Assembly: GCA_965247245.1 (NCBI GenBank)
Contig: CBDFGV010000001.1
Location: forward strand, 248,001 to 312,000
Direction: 5' to 3'
DNA from: Tectiglobus sp965247245
Lineage (GTDB): Bacteria > Pseudomonadota > Alphaproteobacteria > Rhizobiales > Hyphomicrobiaceae
DNA length: 64,000 nt
This document shows, piece after piece, positions 19,294 through 27,568 of the stretch. The translations under genes were made by a program, and so were the position numbers. Under the pieces are notes generated by a model. The model had not been told where the DNA came from. It worked only from the letters and a program-made list of their open reading frames with translations, and made no database searches. How positions within the stretch are numbered: the stretch's first letter is position 1; each line of letters begins with the position of its first letter.

Positions 19294-19516
19294 TATTGGG
19301 GGCGCCTTGTTGGCGAGGGACAGTTTTCGGTTTCCGTAGGATCATGGTCACGCAGCAGCCCTGCGGCGATGCTCTTCACAGGGCTGCAGTGCCGGCTCGA
19401 TTGTTTCAATCACAGGTCGCGTTCCAGTGAACTGGGGTAAATCGGAGAGGGCACTACTCGGGCAGTGTTTGTGCGAGGCACCCCGTGCACTGCCAGCCGA
19501 AGTGCGGGGCGCATCG

Positions 19517-19580
19517 CGACATCGGATGTTTCCGATGTCGCTACTTATACTTGCAGAACTCGGCAACACCCGAGTTCTGC
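19517..19580. repeat. Double-hairpin element, copy 2
   Basis: Hairpin A' pairs CGACATCGGA (19517-19526) with TCCGATGTCG (19531-19540) around a TGTT loop. After exactly 12 bases, hairpin B' pairs GCAGAACTCGG (19553-19563) with CCGAGTTCTGC (19570-19580). The loops and arms differ from copy 1, yet pairing is perfect. This suggests the structure itself has been preserved. Confidence 0.65.
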
Positions 19581-19695
19581 CAACGCCTGGTATTAAATTA
19601 GAGCGGTGTAGATCACGTCCCGCCATCCTGAACTCACAAGTAACCCCGCGGCCAAAGGCCAGTGGGCTATCGCCGTGGCCAAGTGACAATAGGGG

Positions 19696-20478
19696 CTATG
19701 CGTCCAACGTCACTTCACAGCTACCGATCTTGTCCAACTCAAACCGGAAGTTTTCGCCCGGCAATATCGGCAGGGTCGCGACGACGCTGCCCGTGATCAC
19801 GAACATGCCTTTGCGCAACGGACGGCCGCGCTCGACAGCATGGTTGGCGACCCAGGCCAGGGCATCCATCGGGCCATCGGTCGGACCCTCCGAGCGCACG
19901 TCGCCATTGACCAGAAGCTTGCCAGCGAGCCCGTTGAGTTCCAGATCATCCGGCACCGCGATGCGTTCACCGGCCACAATGCCCGCGTTCCACGAGTTGT
20001 CGGCAATCAAGGTGCGCACATCGCAGTCTTTGTAAACAGCATTGCGGTCTTCGATGAGCTCGAACACCGCCATCGCCTCACCAACGGCCGTCCGGACATC
20101 GGCCGCCGCGTAAGGAGACGCCTGACCAGCAAGATCAGCCTTGAGAACGACCGCCAACTCGCACTCGATGACAACGTGCGTGTAATCGGATGCCTTGAGC
20201 GTGGTCGGCGAGCTGTGAATGCGATTCTGGTAGATCATGCCGCCGCATGGATGGTCGATGCCCATCAGTTCCTGCATCACCTTGGTCGTGGTCGCAATCT
20301 TGAGTCCGGCAACCGGTCCGTAGTCCGCTTGCCAGATATCGACCAGAGCCTCTTGCGCTGCATAGGCGTCGGCAATCGAAGGGGGAGTAAGATCGCCTTG
20401 CAGATTTTCAAATGTCGCCCGCGCGCGATGTGCATCGGCAATGAAGCGTGCGGCCTGTCCCGCATCAAAGTCAGCCAT
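19696..20478 (-). CDS. 2-keto-4-pentenoate hydratase / FAH-family protein
   Basis: This 260-residue member of the fumarylacetoacetase/hydratase superfamily (MhpD-like) typically acts on 2-oxo acids from aromatic ring breakdown. The start at ATG 20478 has a gggagt site 8 bases upstream. It shows VAGLKIATTTKVMQEL, the metal-ligand segment VIECELAVVLKADL (Glu residues) and AVFELIEDRNAVYKD, plus the C-terminal GSVVATLPILPGENF. The exact substrate is unknown. A GST gene lies 53 bases upstream on the same strand, so the two are probably co-transcribed. Confidence 0.85.
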   Translation of the reverse strand: MADFDAGQAARFIADAHRARATFENLQGDLTPPSIADAYAAQEALVDIWQADYGPVAGLKIATTTKVMQELMGIDHPCGGMIYQNRIHSSPTTLKASDYTHVVIECELAVVLKADLAGQASPYAAADVRTAVGEAMAVFELIEDRNAVYKDCDVRTLIADNSWNAGIVAGERIAVPDDLELNGLAGKLLVNGDVRSEGPTDGPMDALAWVANHAVERGRPLRKGMFVITGSVVATLPILPGENFRFELDKIGSCEVTLDA

Positions 20479-20531
20479 GGCAATCAACTCCCATCAGTCG
20501 TCTATTTTGAGAAGGACCAGCTAAGGTCCAA

Positions 20532-21140
20532 TCAAGCATTCGGCGGTGGTGCGGTCTCAGCGTAAGCCGGAACGGCTGCTGCGAACTTGTCAAGCCAGGC
20601 CACCATGTTCGGATTGTTAGCGCGCCACTTTCCGCCGTGTCGGAAGTCGAGATACCCGAGGGCAGCTGCAATAGTGATGTGACTGTAGTCTGGGTTGGCG
20701 CCCCACTCAGGCGGCGCAGCTTCCAGTTGCGACAAAGCCGTATCAATCTTGGCCTGCTGCATGTCGACCCACGATTGGACCCGCATCTCTTCCGATCGGT
20801 AGCGGCCTTCATAAACGAGCAGCAGAGCGGCATCCAGAATGCCATCAGCCATGGCGGCTCGTGTCAGCATTTGCCAACGCGCTTGCCCATCACCAGGGAA
20901 CAGAACCGGCAAAGCCACTTGCGAGTCGAGATACTCACAGATGACATGGCTGTCATAGATGGCGCCGTCTTTTTCGGTCAGCAGGATCGGAATCTTAGCC
21001 AGCGGATTTTGTGCGCGTAACTCATCGATTGACGGGTGATCTGGCGAGATCAGTTCAATGTGACTATCTAGGCCCTTCAGTTTGGCCGTCAATCGAACCT
21101 TGCGAACATAAGGTGACGCGCCGGCAGCGAGTAGCTTCAT
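20532..21140 (-). CDS. Glutathione S-transferase family protein
   Basis: This 202-residue soluble GST starts at ATG 21140 (MKLLAAGASPYVRKVRL), behind a gagag ribosome site. The thioredoxin-like N-domain has the candidate catalytic Ser9 (ASPYVRKV), the cis-Pro (AKIPIL) and the glutathione-binding DSH-ICEYL. The all-helical C-domain follows. It is paired with the FAH-family gene downstream, a pairing seen where GSTs isomerise or detoxify ring-cleavage intermediates, but the substrate is not known. Confidence 0.85.
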   Translation of the reverse strand: MKLLAAGASPYVRKVRLTAKLKGLDSHIELISPDHPSIDELRAQNPLAKIPILLTEKDGAIYDSHVICEYLDSQVALPVLFPGDGQARWQMLTRAAMADGILDAALLLVYEGRYRSEEMRVQSWVDMQQAKIDTALSQLEAAPPEWGANPDYSHITIAAALGYLDFRHGGKWRANNPNMVAWLDKFAAAVPAYAETAPPPNA

Positions 21141-21764
21141 GACATCTCTCCGTTTGTGTGGTTTGCAAGAGAGATTGCCCTGATATGGCCGCGTGATCAA
21201 TATTTGTGCGATTGGCGCAGGGGACGGAAGAGCAGAAAACAGAGGCAATCCATGCCTGATTTATTCGCGCCTGGCCAATAGACGACATGATCAAGCATTC
21301 GCACTGATGCCTGCGCATCACGCTGATAAGCCAAGCCCATAATGTGAGAGAAAAGGCTGGGGAGCAGTAGCCTGGTTGAGACGCCGCGGTCTCGACCATC
21401 GTGATGCCCCCGCATTACACCGCGCATCTGCTCCCCACCGATCCTGTCTACCATCTTTGATGGCGGACACGCGAGGAGGACTAACACCGATTGTCATCAT
21501 TTGTTGAAAAACCAAGGTGGCGATTGTCACAAATGAATTGGACGAGGTCGACGGACGGCTGCGAGATTGCACAAATTCTGTATCAAGTTCAGATGACTAG
21601 AGTGAGCGATTCAGGAGAACCAATGTTCACGCACCATGTGCGCAATTCTTCAGCAGACTCTGTTTCTGTGGCGCCATGGACCCAAGCAAGATCGACGCAA
21701 AAAACATCATGATAAAACAGTTTTGCGAAATATAATCAGATCACTGTTGTGATGTGTTTCGGGA
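21141..21764. other. Intergenic region between GST and ABC-F genes
   Basis: About 620 bases contain the GST promoter region on the minus strand, a folded element at 21358-21437 (listed separately), and A/T-richer sequence near 21700. A 29-codon rightward frame from ATG 21623 has an aggaga site but no recognisable product. Nothing else is supported. Confidence 0.45.
21358..21437 (-). ncRNA. Candidate structured RNA or attenuator upstream of the GST gene
   Basis: On the minus strand, GGGGAGCAG (from 21437 leftward) pairs with CTGCTCCCC about 60 bases later (ending 21358). This encloses a second stem, GGTCGAGAC with GTCTCAACC (21374-21398). The outer stem is followed by AGCCTTTTCTCT, a modest U-rich tail. 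The GST start is 218 bases further on. It could be a leader attenuator, a small RNA, or a terminator with extra structure. A reading frame also runs through it, so a leader peptide is possible. No known riboswitch consensus was matched. Confidence 0.4.
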
Positions 21765-23675
21765 TCAATTTGCTTCTGCTTCGAGCTGGGCGTCTTCGTA
21801 ATCTTGCATGGCGGACAACCAGGTCGCTTCAGCTTCCTCAAGCTGCTTGGCGCATTGTCCGCGCAACCGTTGAAGCTCCTGCGCTTTATCCGGATCGTTG
21901 ATGTAGATATCCGCATCAGCCAACGATTGGTCGAGTGCTTCAAGTTTGCTCGTCAATGCTTCCACTTGTTGCTCGGCCTTGGTCGCAAGTTTCTTGAGAG
22001 GCGCCAATGCAGCGCGCCGCTCAGCGGCGAGACGACGCTGATCGCTGCGGCCAACCTTCGGTTCGGCATGCCCATTCGGCTGTTTCGATGCCTGCTTCTT
22101 GGCTTGTGCAACGTTATCGAGGAGGTAGCGACGATAATCATCCATGTCGCCGTCAAACGAAGCTACGGTACCATCGCGCACTATCCACAATCGGTCTGCG
22201 CAGGCCTCGATAAGGTGTCGGTCATGACTGATGATGATCACTGCGCCGTCGTAGTCATTGAGAGCCTGGATCAGAGCCTGGCGGCTGTCGACGTCCAGGT
22301 GGTTCGTTGGCTCATCGAGGATCATGACATGCGGGCCATGAAAAGCGGCGAGCATTAGCAGGAGACGTGCCTTCTCTCCCCCGGACAAGGTCCCGCATTT
22401 ATTGTCGGCTTTCTCAACACCAAAGCCAAAGGCGCCAAGCCGGGCACGCCGTTGTGCATCGCTGGCCTCCGGCATCAACTCGGTGATGTAGTGCATCGGC
22501 GTCTGCGTTGGGGAAAGTTCATCCAACTGGTGTTGGGCGAAGTATCCGAACGTGACGTGTCGGTGCCGATTATAGCGGCCCTGCATTGGTGAAAGGCGGC
22601 CGGACAAGAGTTTGGCAAAGGTCGACTTGCCATTGCCGTTCTGGCCGAGCAGCGCAATGCGATCGTCATTGTCAATTCTTAGGTCCAGGCCTTGTAGGAC
22701 AGCCTGACCGGGCTCATAGCCAACAGAGCCGCCCTCGAGCTGGACCAATGGGCTTGCCAGCGACTTCGCCGGGGCAGGAAACGAGAAGGGTACGACGGCA
22801 TCGTCCATCTGCGCGGCAATCGGCTTCATCCGCGCCAGAGTTTTCAAGCGGCTTTGTGCCTGAGTGGCCTTAGTTGCTTTGGCGCGAAAGCGCTCGACAA
22901 AACTCTCGATCCGCTTGCGCTCGGCATCCTGTTTCTTTTTTAGCTTGAGTTGCTGTTCCTGACGTTCCCGGTAGGCATTTTCGAAGTCGTCGTAACCACC
23001 AGCAAAGAGTGTCAGGCGCCCTTGGTTGAGATGCAGGATAGAGCGCACCGCGGTGTTCAGGAGATTGCGATCGTGGCTGACAATGATCACGGTATGCGGA
23101 TAGGTGCGAAGATAGTTCTCCAGCCACAGCGAACCTTCCAGATCAAGATAGTTGGTCGGTTCGTCCAGTAGCAGGATTTCGGGCTCAAGGAACAAAACTG
23201 AGGCAAGCGCGACGCGCATCCGCCAACCGCCAGAAAACTCTGAGCAGGCGCGCCGCTGTGCTGCCTCGTCGAAGCCAAGTCCGGCAAGGATGGCTGCGGC
23301 TCGGGCAGGGGCCGTGTGTGCCCCGATGTCAGTCAGGCGGATCTGGATTTCAGCGATGCGATTGGGGTCGCTTGCGGTTTCCGCCTCGGTTAGCAGCGCC
23401 GCCCGCTCCTGGTGTGCAGCCAGAACCCAGTCAATCAGCGAGGTACTATCGCCAGGCGCCTCTTGCGCCACATGACCAATCGTTGCCGAGTTCGGAATCG
23501 AGATGGAACCAGCTTCTGGCGCATACTCACCAATGATAAGCTTGAGGAGTGTTGTCTTGCCGGTTCCGTTACGCCCCACCAATCCCACCTTGTGGCCGGT
23601 CGGGATCGCGACCGTCGCCTCATCAAGGATCAGGCGGCCTTCGATACGATACGTGAGCTCGTTGATGTGCAGCAT
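21765..23675 (-). CDS. ABC-F family ATPase (ribosome-associated, YheS/Uup-like)
   Basis: This 636-residue protein has two tandem ATPase domains and no membrane segments. ABC-F proteins act on ribosomes in translation rescue. The first Walker A is GRNGTGKTTLLK (about residues 34-45) and the first signature FSGGWRMRVALA. The second Walker A is GQNGNGKSTFAK and the second signature LSGGEKARLLLM. Both domains carry DEPTNxLD Walker B regions and SHDR switches. A charged linker (KKKQDAERKRIESFVERFR) between them is the P-site-interaction motif region. The C-terminal coiled-coil extension (AEQQVEALTSKLEALDQSL) is typical of the YheS/Uup branch. Confidence 0.92.
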   Translation of the reverse strand: MLHINELTYRIEGRLILDEATVAIPTGHKVGLVGRNGTGKTTLLKLIIGEYAPEAGSISIPNSATIGHVAQEAPGDSTSLIDWVLAAHQERAALLTEAETASDPNRIAEIQIRLTDIGAHTAPARAAAILAGLGFDEAAQRRACSEFSGGWRMRVALASVLFLEPEILLLDEPTNYLDLEGSLWLENYLRTYPHTVIIVSHDRNLLNTAVRSILHLNQGRLTLFAGGYDDFENAYRERQEQQLKLKKKQDAERKRIESFVERFRAKATKATQAQSRLKTLARMKPIAAQMDDAVVPFSFPAPAKSLASPLVQLEGGSVGYEPGQAVLQGLDLRIDNDDRIALLGQNGNGKSTFAKLLSGRLSPMQGRYNRHRHVTFGYFAQHQLDELSPTQTPMHYITELMPEASDAQRRARLGAFGFGVEKADNKCGTLSGGEKARLLLMLAAFHGPHVMILDEPTNHLDVDSRQALIQALNDYDGAVIIISHDRHLIEACADRLWIVRDGTVASFDGDMDDYRRYLLDNVAQAKKQASKQPNGHAEPKVGRSDQRRLAAERRAALAPLKKLATKAEQQVEALTSKLEALDQSLADADIYINDPDKAQELQRLRGQCAKQLEEAEATWLSAMQDYEDAQLEAEAN

Positions 23676-23834
23676 CGCGCCAAATCCAGGTGTTCAACAG
23701 AGGCGGAGGTGAAGGCAGCGGCCCTTCATGCATCATCGCGCGGCTTCAGCCAAGTCCCCAAAGGCTGAACCGAAGTTAGAATGACATGCCGGTTGCAGGA
23801 ACAAAGTTGCGGTTTCTATCTCGCGCAGCTGAGC

Positions 23835-25796
23835 CTAACCGCGGACCACCGGCTGCAGAGAGGTCGCCAGTAATCGCATCTGTTTGTCGCTGGGTGGCAT
23901 TTGGAGTTGGGTCTCGAACCACTGTGTCACCAGCTTGCAAACCTTGGAAGCTGGAGCTGTCGACAACTCCGTCGGATCAGAGAACATCTTGAGGTCAGCT
24001 TCCGTCCAGCCCCGTTTGACCAGGAGATTGGCAAGGAACGTGAAGTCCTCATTGACCGGCTCAGGGTACTTTTTCTTTGTTGAGCTACCATTCTGCGCTG
24101 CGGCGATCGTCGCTTCCGTCTGGGTGCCGAGTTGGTCGACATAGTTGGGGTTGCCGAACAACGGGAGAACGGTCGGGCTCAGCTCGCCCTTCGAGATGTA
24201 GCCGTAACAGGCCTGAACATCCTGAGTGACCAGGAATTGCAGGTTCGCAACAAACGTTTTGGCAAGGGTTCGTAGATGGTCCGGAGATGCCGCAAGAATC
24301 TTATCAGCATTTGACCGACGCCACTCAACAAGCGACTTGACCACGCCCGCCAGCACTTCATCGCTCGACTTGCCGTTGGCCTGGAGTTTACCAGCATTGC
24401 TTTCCTGCGCCTTCGCCCAGGCCGGATAGAGGGAATTGAATGACTGCCAGAACTGAGTCTTAAAGATTGGAAGTTCGGAATAGCTTGCAACAGTCGCCGG
24501 TGCTGCCGCAGCCGGAGGCTGTTGAGCAGGTGATGTCGATGCAGTTCTCACGTTGCTCGGCTGCTGCGCGCTATCAGCCGCGACACGAGCTGGAGTTTCT
24601 GGCGCCGAGACGACTTCCGGCTGCCCTCCTGTCTCCTTCGTGAGTTCGTTGAAGACCTCCATCAGTGCTGCTTGATTGGTATAGGCGAACCAACCACCAG
24701 CGCCGATCATGGCTAACAGAACAAGCGACACCACGGCTGCCACGATCGGGCGACGGCGTGGTTGCCGTTCGAAGTCATCATCGTCGTAAAAATCGTCTTC
24801 GTCGTCGAGGCTGGCGCGCTGTTGCTGCTGCGCAGGGTTCTGCTGAAACCCTGGGTGATGCTGTTGCCCGCCGCCCGGATACATATCAGCACCGGGATTG
24901 CCGTACATGTTAGGATTGGCAGCCCCGTAGCTCCCTTGCGGATTCGGACCCCGCTGCGGGTTTGGCTGACCAGGACCTGGACCAGGAGCTGGACCAGCAC
25001 CTGGATGACGACTTGCCCCCGCCGCCGGGCCTTGCCGTACATTCTGTTGATGCATCGCATTGGGATACTGGCCTGCTGCAGGGCCATACGACTGTTGTCG
25101 CGCGTCGCGACCTGGATGCGGTGCTCCGCCTTGCTGGGCATTTTGGCCAGCGCCGCCGAGCCTTGGGTCAGACTGTTGAAACTGCGGTTGACCCCGCTGC
25201 GGCGGGGCTGTGCCGGGTGCCGGCTGAGACGGATCTACAGGTCTCTGGCGACCCATCGCCGGATTGGCACCCGGAACATCCGTCTGCGGTGGGTTGGTCG
25301 ATGCGTCAGTACCGCCGGGATCGGCGGGCTTGTTGCCATCTGCAGCTGTAGGACCAGGCGTGCTGTCACGACCGCCGGTATTGCGTTGCGTGGGGCTGTC
25401 ATGCCGTGTTGCGTCCCGGTCAGGCTGTTCCGGACTTGGTTGTGCAGTCGACTGTGAATTTTGCTCTCCGGCGGAAGCCGCGGCCTCGTCACTGGCGGCC
25501 GGCTCGCTGGGTGCAATCGTTTCTATATCCGCGGCTGTTGATGGCGCCACGCTCGCGGTAGCGGTTGGCGGCGGTGGAGGCGGTGCAGCAGGCGAAGGGT
25601 CTGTTTCGGGAAAGACTTCGCTGGCCGTGCGCCATTCGGGAAAGCCAGCGCGCCAAACCAGATCCGTCGGATGCAAGTGACCTAGTTCAATAAATTTCCT
25701 AAGTTCCGGATCGCTCAGCGGTCCATGCTGTTGACCGTCTCGCGCCAGATACCATTCAATTTTTGTATTCGATCCGGACATCTCAGAATCTGCCAA
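23835..25796 (-). CDS. GYF_2-domain membrane protein with long Pro/Gln-rich linker
   Basis: This 653-residue protein has a cytoplasmic GYF_2-like domain at about residues 13-62 (EWYLARDGQQHGPLSDPEL). Roughly 260 residues of low-complexity Pro/Gln/Gly/Asn sequence follow, then an acidic patch (DDEDDFYDDDDFE). A single membrane helix (VAAVVSLVLLAMIGAGGWF) precedes a periplasmic helical domain of about 250 residues. TTG 25796 is preferred because aggtga lies 7 bases before it; ATG 25781 (MSGSNTKIEW) is the alternative. The function is unknown: the GYF_2 part suggests binding of proline-rich partners. It is read toward the ABC-F gene 159 bases downstream. Confidence 0.8.
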   Translation of the reverse strand: MADSEMSGSNTKIEWYLARDGQQHGPLSDPELRKFIELGHLHPTDLVWRAGFPEWRTASEVFPETDPSPAAPPPPPPTATASVAPSTAADIETIAPSEPAASDEAAASAGEQNSQSTAQPSPEQPDRDATRHDSPTQRNTGGRDSTPGPTAADGNKPADPGGTDASTNPPQTDVPGANPAMGRQRPVDPSQPAPGTAPPQRGQPQFQQSDPRLGGAGQNAQQGGAPHPGRDARQQSYGPAAGQYPNAMHQQNVRQGPAAGASRHPGAGPAPGPGPGQPNPQRGPNPQGSYGAANPNMYGNPGADMYPGGGQQHHPGFQQNPAQQQQRASLDDEDDFYDDDDFERQPRRRPIVAAVVSLVLLAMIGAGGWFAYTNQAALMEVFNELTKETGGQPEVVSAPETPARVAADSAQQPSNVRTASTSPAQQPPAAAAPATVASYSELPIFKTQFWQSFNSLYPAWAKAQESNAGKLQANGKSSDEVLAGVVKSLVEWRRSNADKILAASPDHLRTLAKTFVANLQFLVTQDVQACYGYISKGELSPTVLPLFGNPNYVDQLGTQTEATIAAAQNGSSTKKKYPEPVNEDFTFLANLLVKRGWTEADLKMFSDPTELSTAPASKVCKLVTQWFETQLQMPPSDKQMRLLATSLQPVVRG

Positions 25797-25895
25797 GGAC
25801 GTTTCACCTAATGTTGAGGTCTCAGACCGTAACGAATGCTCTTAAACTCAAAACGCGCCACAATAGATCCAACCTCGGCGTTTCACACTGGTGTG

Positions 25896-25921
25896 CCGGC
25901 AAATAAGCAGTGATTTGCCGG
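25896..25921. promoter_or_regulatory. Perfect 9-bp inverted repeat, possible operator
   Basis: CCGGCAAAT (25896-25904) and ATTTGCCGG (25913-25921) are separated by 8 bases in the divergent region. The arrangement fits a dimeric regulator site or a leader hairpin of the leftward gene. No known regulator consensus was recognised. Confidence 0.45.
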
Positions 25922-26026
25922 ACAAGCAACATTATGACTGGATATCTCAGACTTTTCTTTGACGTGACCCACTGATCAATCCCTGCTCGGCGGCGATTGG
26001 CCCCAGACGGAGGTTCGGGCCGCGAG

Positions 26027-26055
26027 TTGATGGCATGACTTGCCGCAGCTATAAG
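26027..26055 (+). promoter_or_regulatory. Sigma-70-type promoter of ndk
   Basis: TTGATG (26027-26032) and TATAAG (26050-26055) have the ideal 17-base spacer. The expected start near 26062 leaves a leader of about 38 nt before the ndk ATG. Confidence 0.65.
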
Positions 26056-26099
26056 CGCCCCCAACCCTTGACTCCAACTTCAACGACGGGATCGCCAAC

Positions 26100-26522
26100 A
26101 TGGCCATTGAGCGCACTTTCTCTATCATCAAACCTGACGCCACTGCTCGCAATCTAACCGGCAAGATCAACGCAATGATTGAGGACGCCGGTCTTCGGAT
26201 TATCGCCCAGAAGCGGGTACGCTGGACAAGCGCTCAGGCAGAAAAGTTCTACGAAGAGCACAAGGAACGTCCTTTCTACGGTGAACTGGTCGATTTCATG
26301 ACATCCGGTCCAATTGTTTGCCAGGTTTTGGAGGGCGAGGGCGCTATTCTGAAGTATCGCGAAGTAATGGGTGAGACGAACCCCGCTGATGCAGCAGAGG
26401 GCACAATTCGTAAGACATATGCCAACTCAATCGGCGAGAACTCCGTTCACGGTTCTGATAAGCCTGAAAGTGCGGCGCGCGAAATTGCGTTGAATTTCAA
26501 TGACTCCGAAATTGTAGGCTAA
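26100..26522 (+). CDS. ndk: Nucleoside diphosphate kinase
   Basis: This 140-residue cytoplasmic enzyme transfers the gamma phosphate from ATP to NDPs through a phosphohistidine. The N-terminus MAIERTFSIIKPDATARN is standard, and the catalytic His117 lies in NSVHGSDKPESA. All family blocks are intact (FYGELVDFMTSGP, GATNP-like GETNPADA). It has its own promoter and is followed 27 bases later by a RidA gene. Confidence 0.97.
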   Translation: MAIERTFSIIKPDATARNLTGKINAMIEDAGLRIIAQKRVRWTSAQAEKFYEEHKERPFYGELVDFMTSGPIVCQVLEGEGAILKYREVMGETNPADAAEGTIRKTYANSIGENSVHGSDKPESAAREIALNFNDSEIVG

Positions 26523-26549
26523 CGAAACCCGCTACTGCTTGAGGCAATC

Positions 26550-26936
26550 ATGGCACGACAGCTGATCAGCTCAGGTTCGAAATTCGAGGAAATGGTCGGC
26601 TACTCGCGAGCTGTTGTCGATGGTGATTGGGTGTTCGTGGCTGGCACCACCGGCTTTGACTACACGACAATGACTATATCTGATGATGTCGTAGAACAGT
26701 GCAGGCAAACATTGAAGAATATCGAGGCGGCGCTCAAAGAGGCCGGCTCAAGTTTCGATGATGTTGTTCGGGTTCACTACATTCTGCAAAGCCGTGACGA
26801 GTGGCCGAAGTGCTGGCCGCTTGTCAGCGAAGCCTTCAGCAAAGCCCGCCCGGCTGCAACAATGTTTGTGGCCGAACTTCAAGGGCCGGAGATGAAGATC
26901 GAGATTGAGGTCACGGCCCGCAAGCAGAGCGCCTGA
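26550..26936 (+). CDS. RidA family protein (YjgF/YER057c/UK114)
   Basis: This 128-residue product is of the Rid superfamily, whose archetype hydrolyses reactive enamine/imine intermediates from PLP enzymes. It contains VDGDWVFVAGTTGFD, QCRQTLKNIEAAL and the C-terminal ATMFVAELQGPEMKIEIEV. The usual RidA arginine-containing segment is changed (RPAATMFV with Arg present). It sits between ndk and a DinB-family gene on the same strand. Which imine it acts on, if any, is not evident. Confidence 0.88.
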   Translation: MARQLISSGSKFEEMVGYSRAVVDGDWVFVAGTTGFDYTTMTISDDVVEQCRQTLKNIEAALKEAGSSFDDVVRVHYILQSRDEWPKCWPLVSEAFSKARPAATMFVAELQGPEMKIEIEVTARKQSA

Positions 26937-26993
26937 CCGATCTGCGTTTTTTTAAGCGCACGCCAGTTGAAACCCGGTGTAAGAGGTGATGCC

Positions 26994-27497
26994 ATGATTT
27001 CGCCTGACCATGTACAACTCATGGCCAAGTATAATGCATGGCAGAACGGCTCGCTTTTCAGTGCTGCCACGTCCCTGTCTGATGAGGAGCGCAAGCGTGA
27101 TCGCGGGGCATTCTTTGGTTCGATCCATGGGACGCTCAATCATCTACTTTGGGGCGATCAGACTTGGATGAGCCGATTTAACGGGACAACGCCACCCGGC
27201 GTGAAGGGTGGCCAGGCCTCCGCAGGCTACTACGACAAGTGGGATGAGCTACTCAGAGAACGAAAGATTTTCGACGATGTCATTCTGGAATGGGCCGAAC
27301 GGGTTTCTCAATCGTGGCTCGATGAAGACCTGACATGGTATTCCGGCGCTGCAGGCCGGGACCTCTCAAAGCCGAAATGGCTGCTCGTCACGCATTTCTT
27401 CAATCACCAAACCCACCATCGCGGACAGGTTCACGCAATGCTGACGCAGGCTGGCGCCAAGCCGGAAGATACAGACATCATCGTGATGCTCGAGTGA
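26994..27497 (+). CDS. DinB family four-helix metal protein
   Basis: This 167-residue protein is of the DinB/YfiT-like superfamily. ATG 26994 follows agaggtgat closely and gives MISPDHVQLMAKYNAWQN, the family N-terminal helix. The three metal-ligand histidine positions are visible as GTLNHLLWGDQ, and NHQTHHRGQVHAML near the C-terminus. Members include thiol-dependent transferases, but most are uncharacterised, and DinB itself does not define a function. It is probably in one transcript with ndk and ridA. Confidence 0.85.
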   Translation: MISPDHVQLMAKYNAWQNGSLFSAATSLSDEERKRDRGAFFGSIHGTLNHLLWGDQTWMSRFNGTTPPGVKGGQASAGYYDKWDELLRERKIFDDVILEWAERVSQSWLDEDLTWYSGAAGRDLSKPKWLLVTHFFNHQTHHRGQVHAMLTQAGAKPEDTDIIVMLE

Positions 27498-27568
27498 GGC
27501 CGGCACTTTATTGCCGCGTTGAAGTCAGATAGCCTCGTGGTCGAACATTCTCCCGAAAGGATTGAGCC

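Larger units (their letters stand above)
19118..19695. other. Hairpin-rich intergenic region after ureG
   Basis: These 578 bases carry no supported protein gene. They hold at least six inverted repeats. Four belong to the two double-hairpin units listed separately. Another is GCAGCCCTG at 19355-19363 with CAGGGCTGC at 19379-19387, and the sixth is GGCAGTG at 19461-19467 with CACTGCC at 19488-19494. The genes on either side are convergent. Confidence 0.7.
25797..26099. other. Divergent promoter region between the GYF_2 gene and ndk
   Basis: About 300 bases hold the ndk promoter (26027-26055) and a perfect inverted repeat at 25896-25921. The remainder shows no gene or further signal on either strand. 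Confidence 0.6.

Noticed and set aside
27500..27514. Sigma-54-like sequence CGGCACTTTATTGC upstream of the molybdenum oxidoreductase
   Set aside because: The spacing between the GG and GC elements is one base too short for RpoN recognition. The same bases form a simple 5-bp hairpin.
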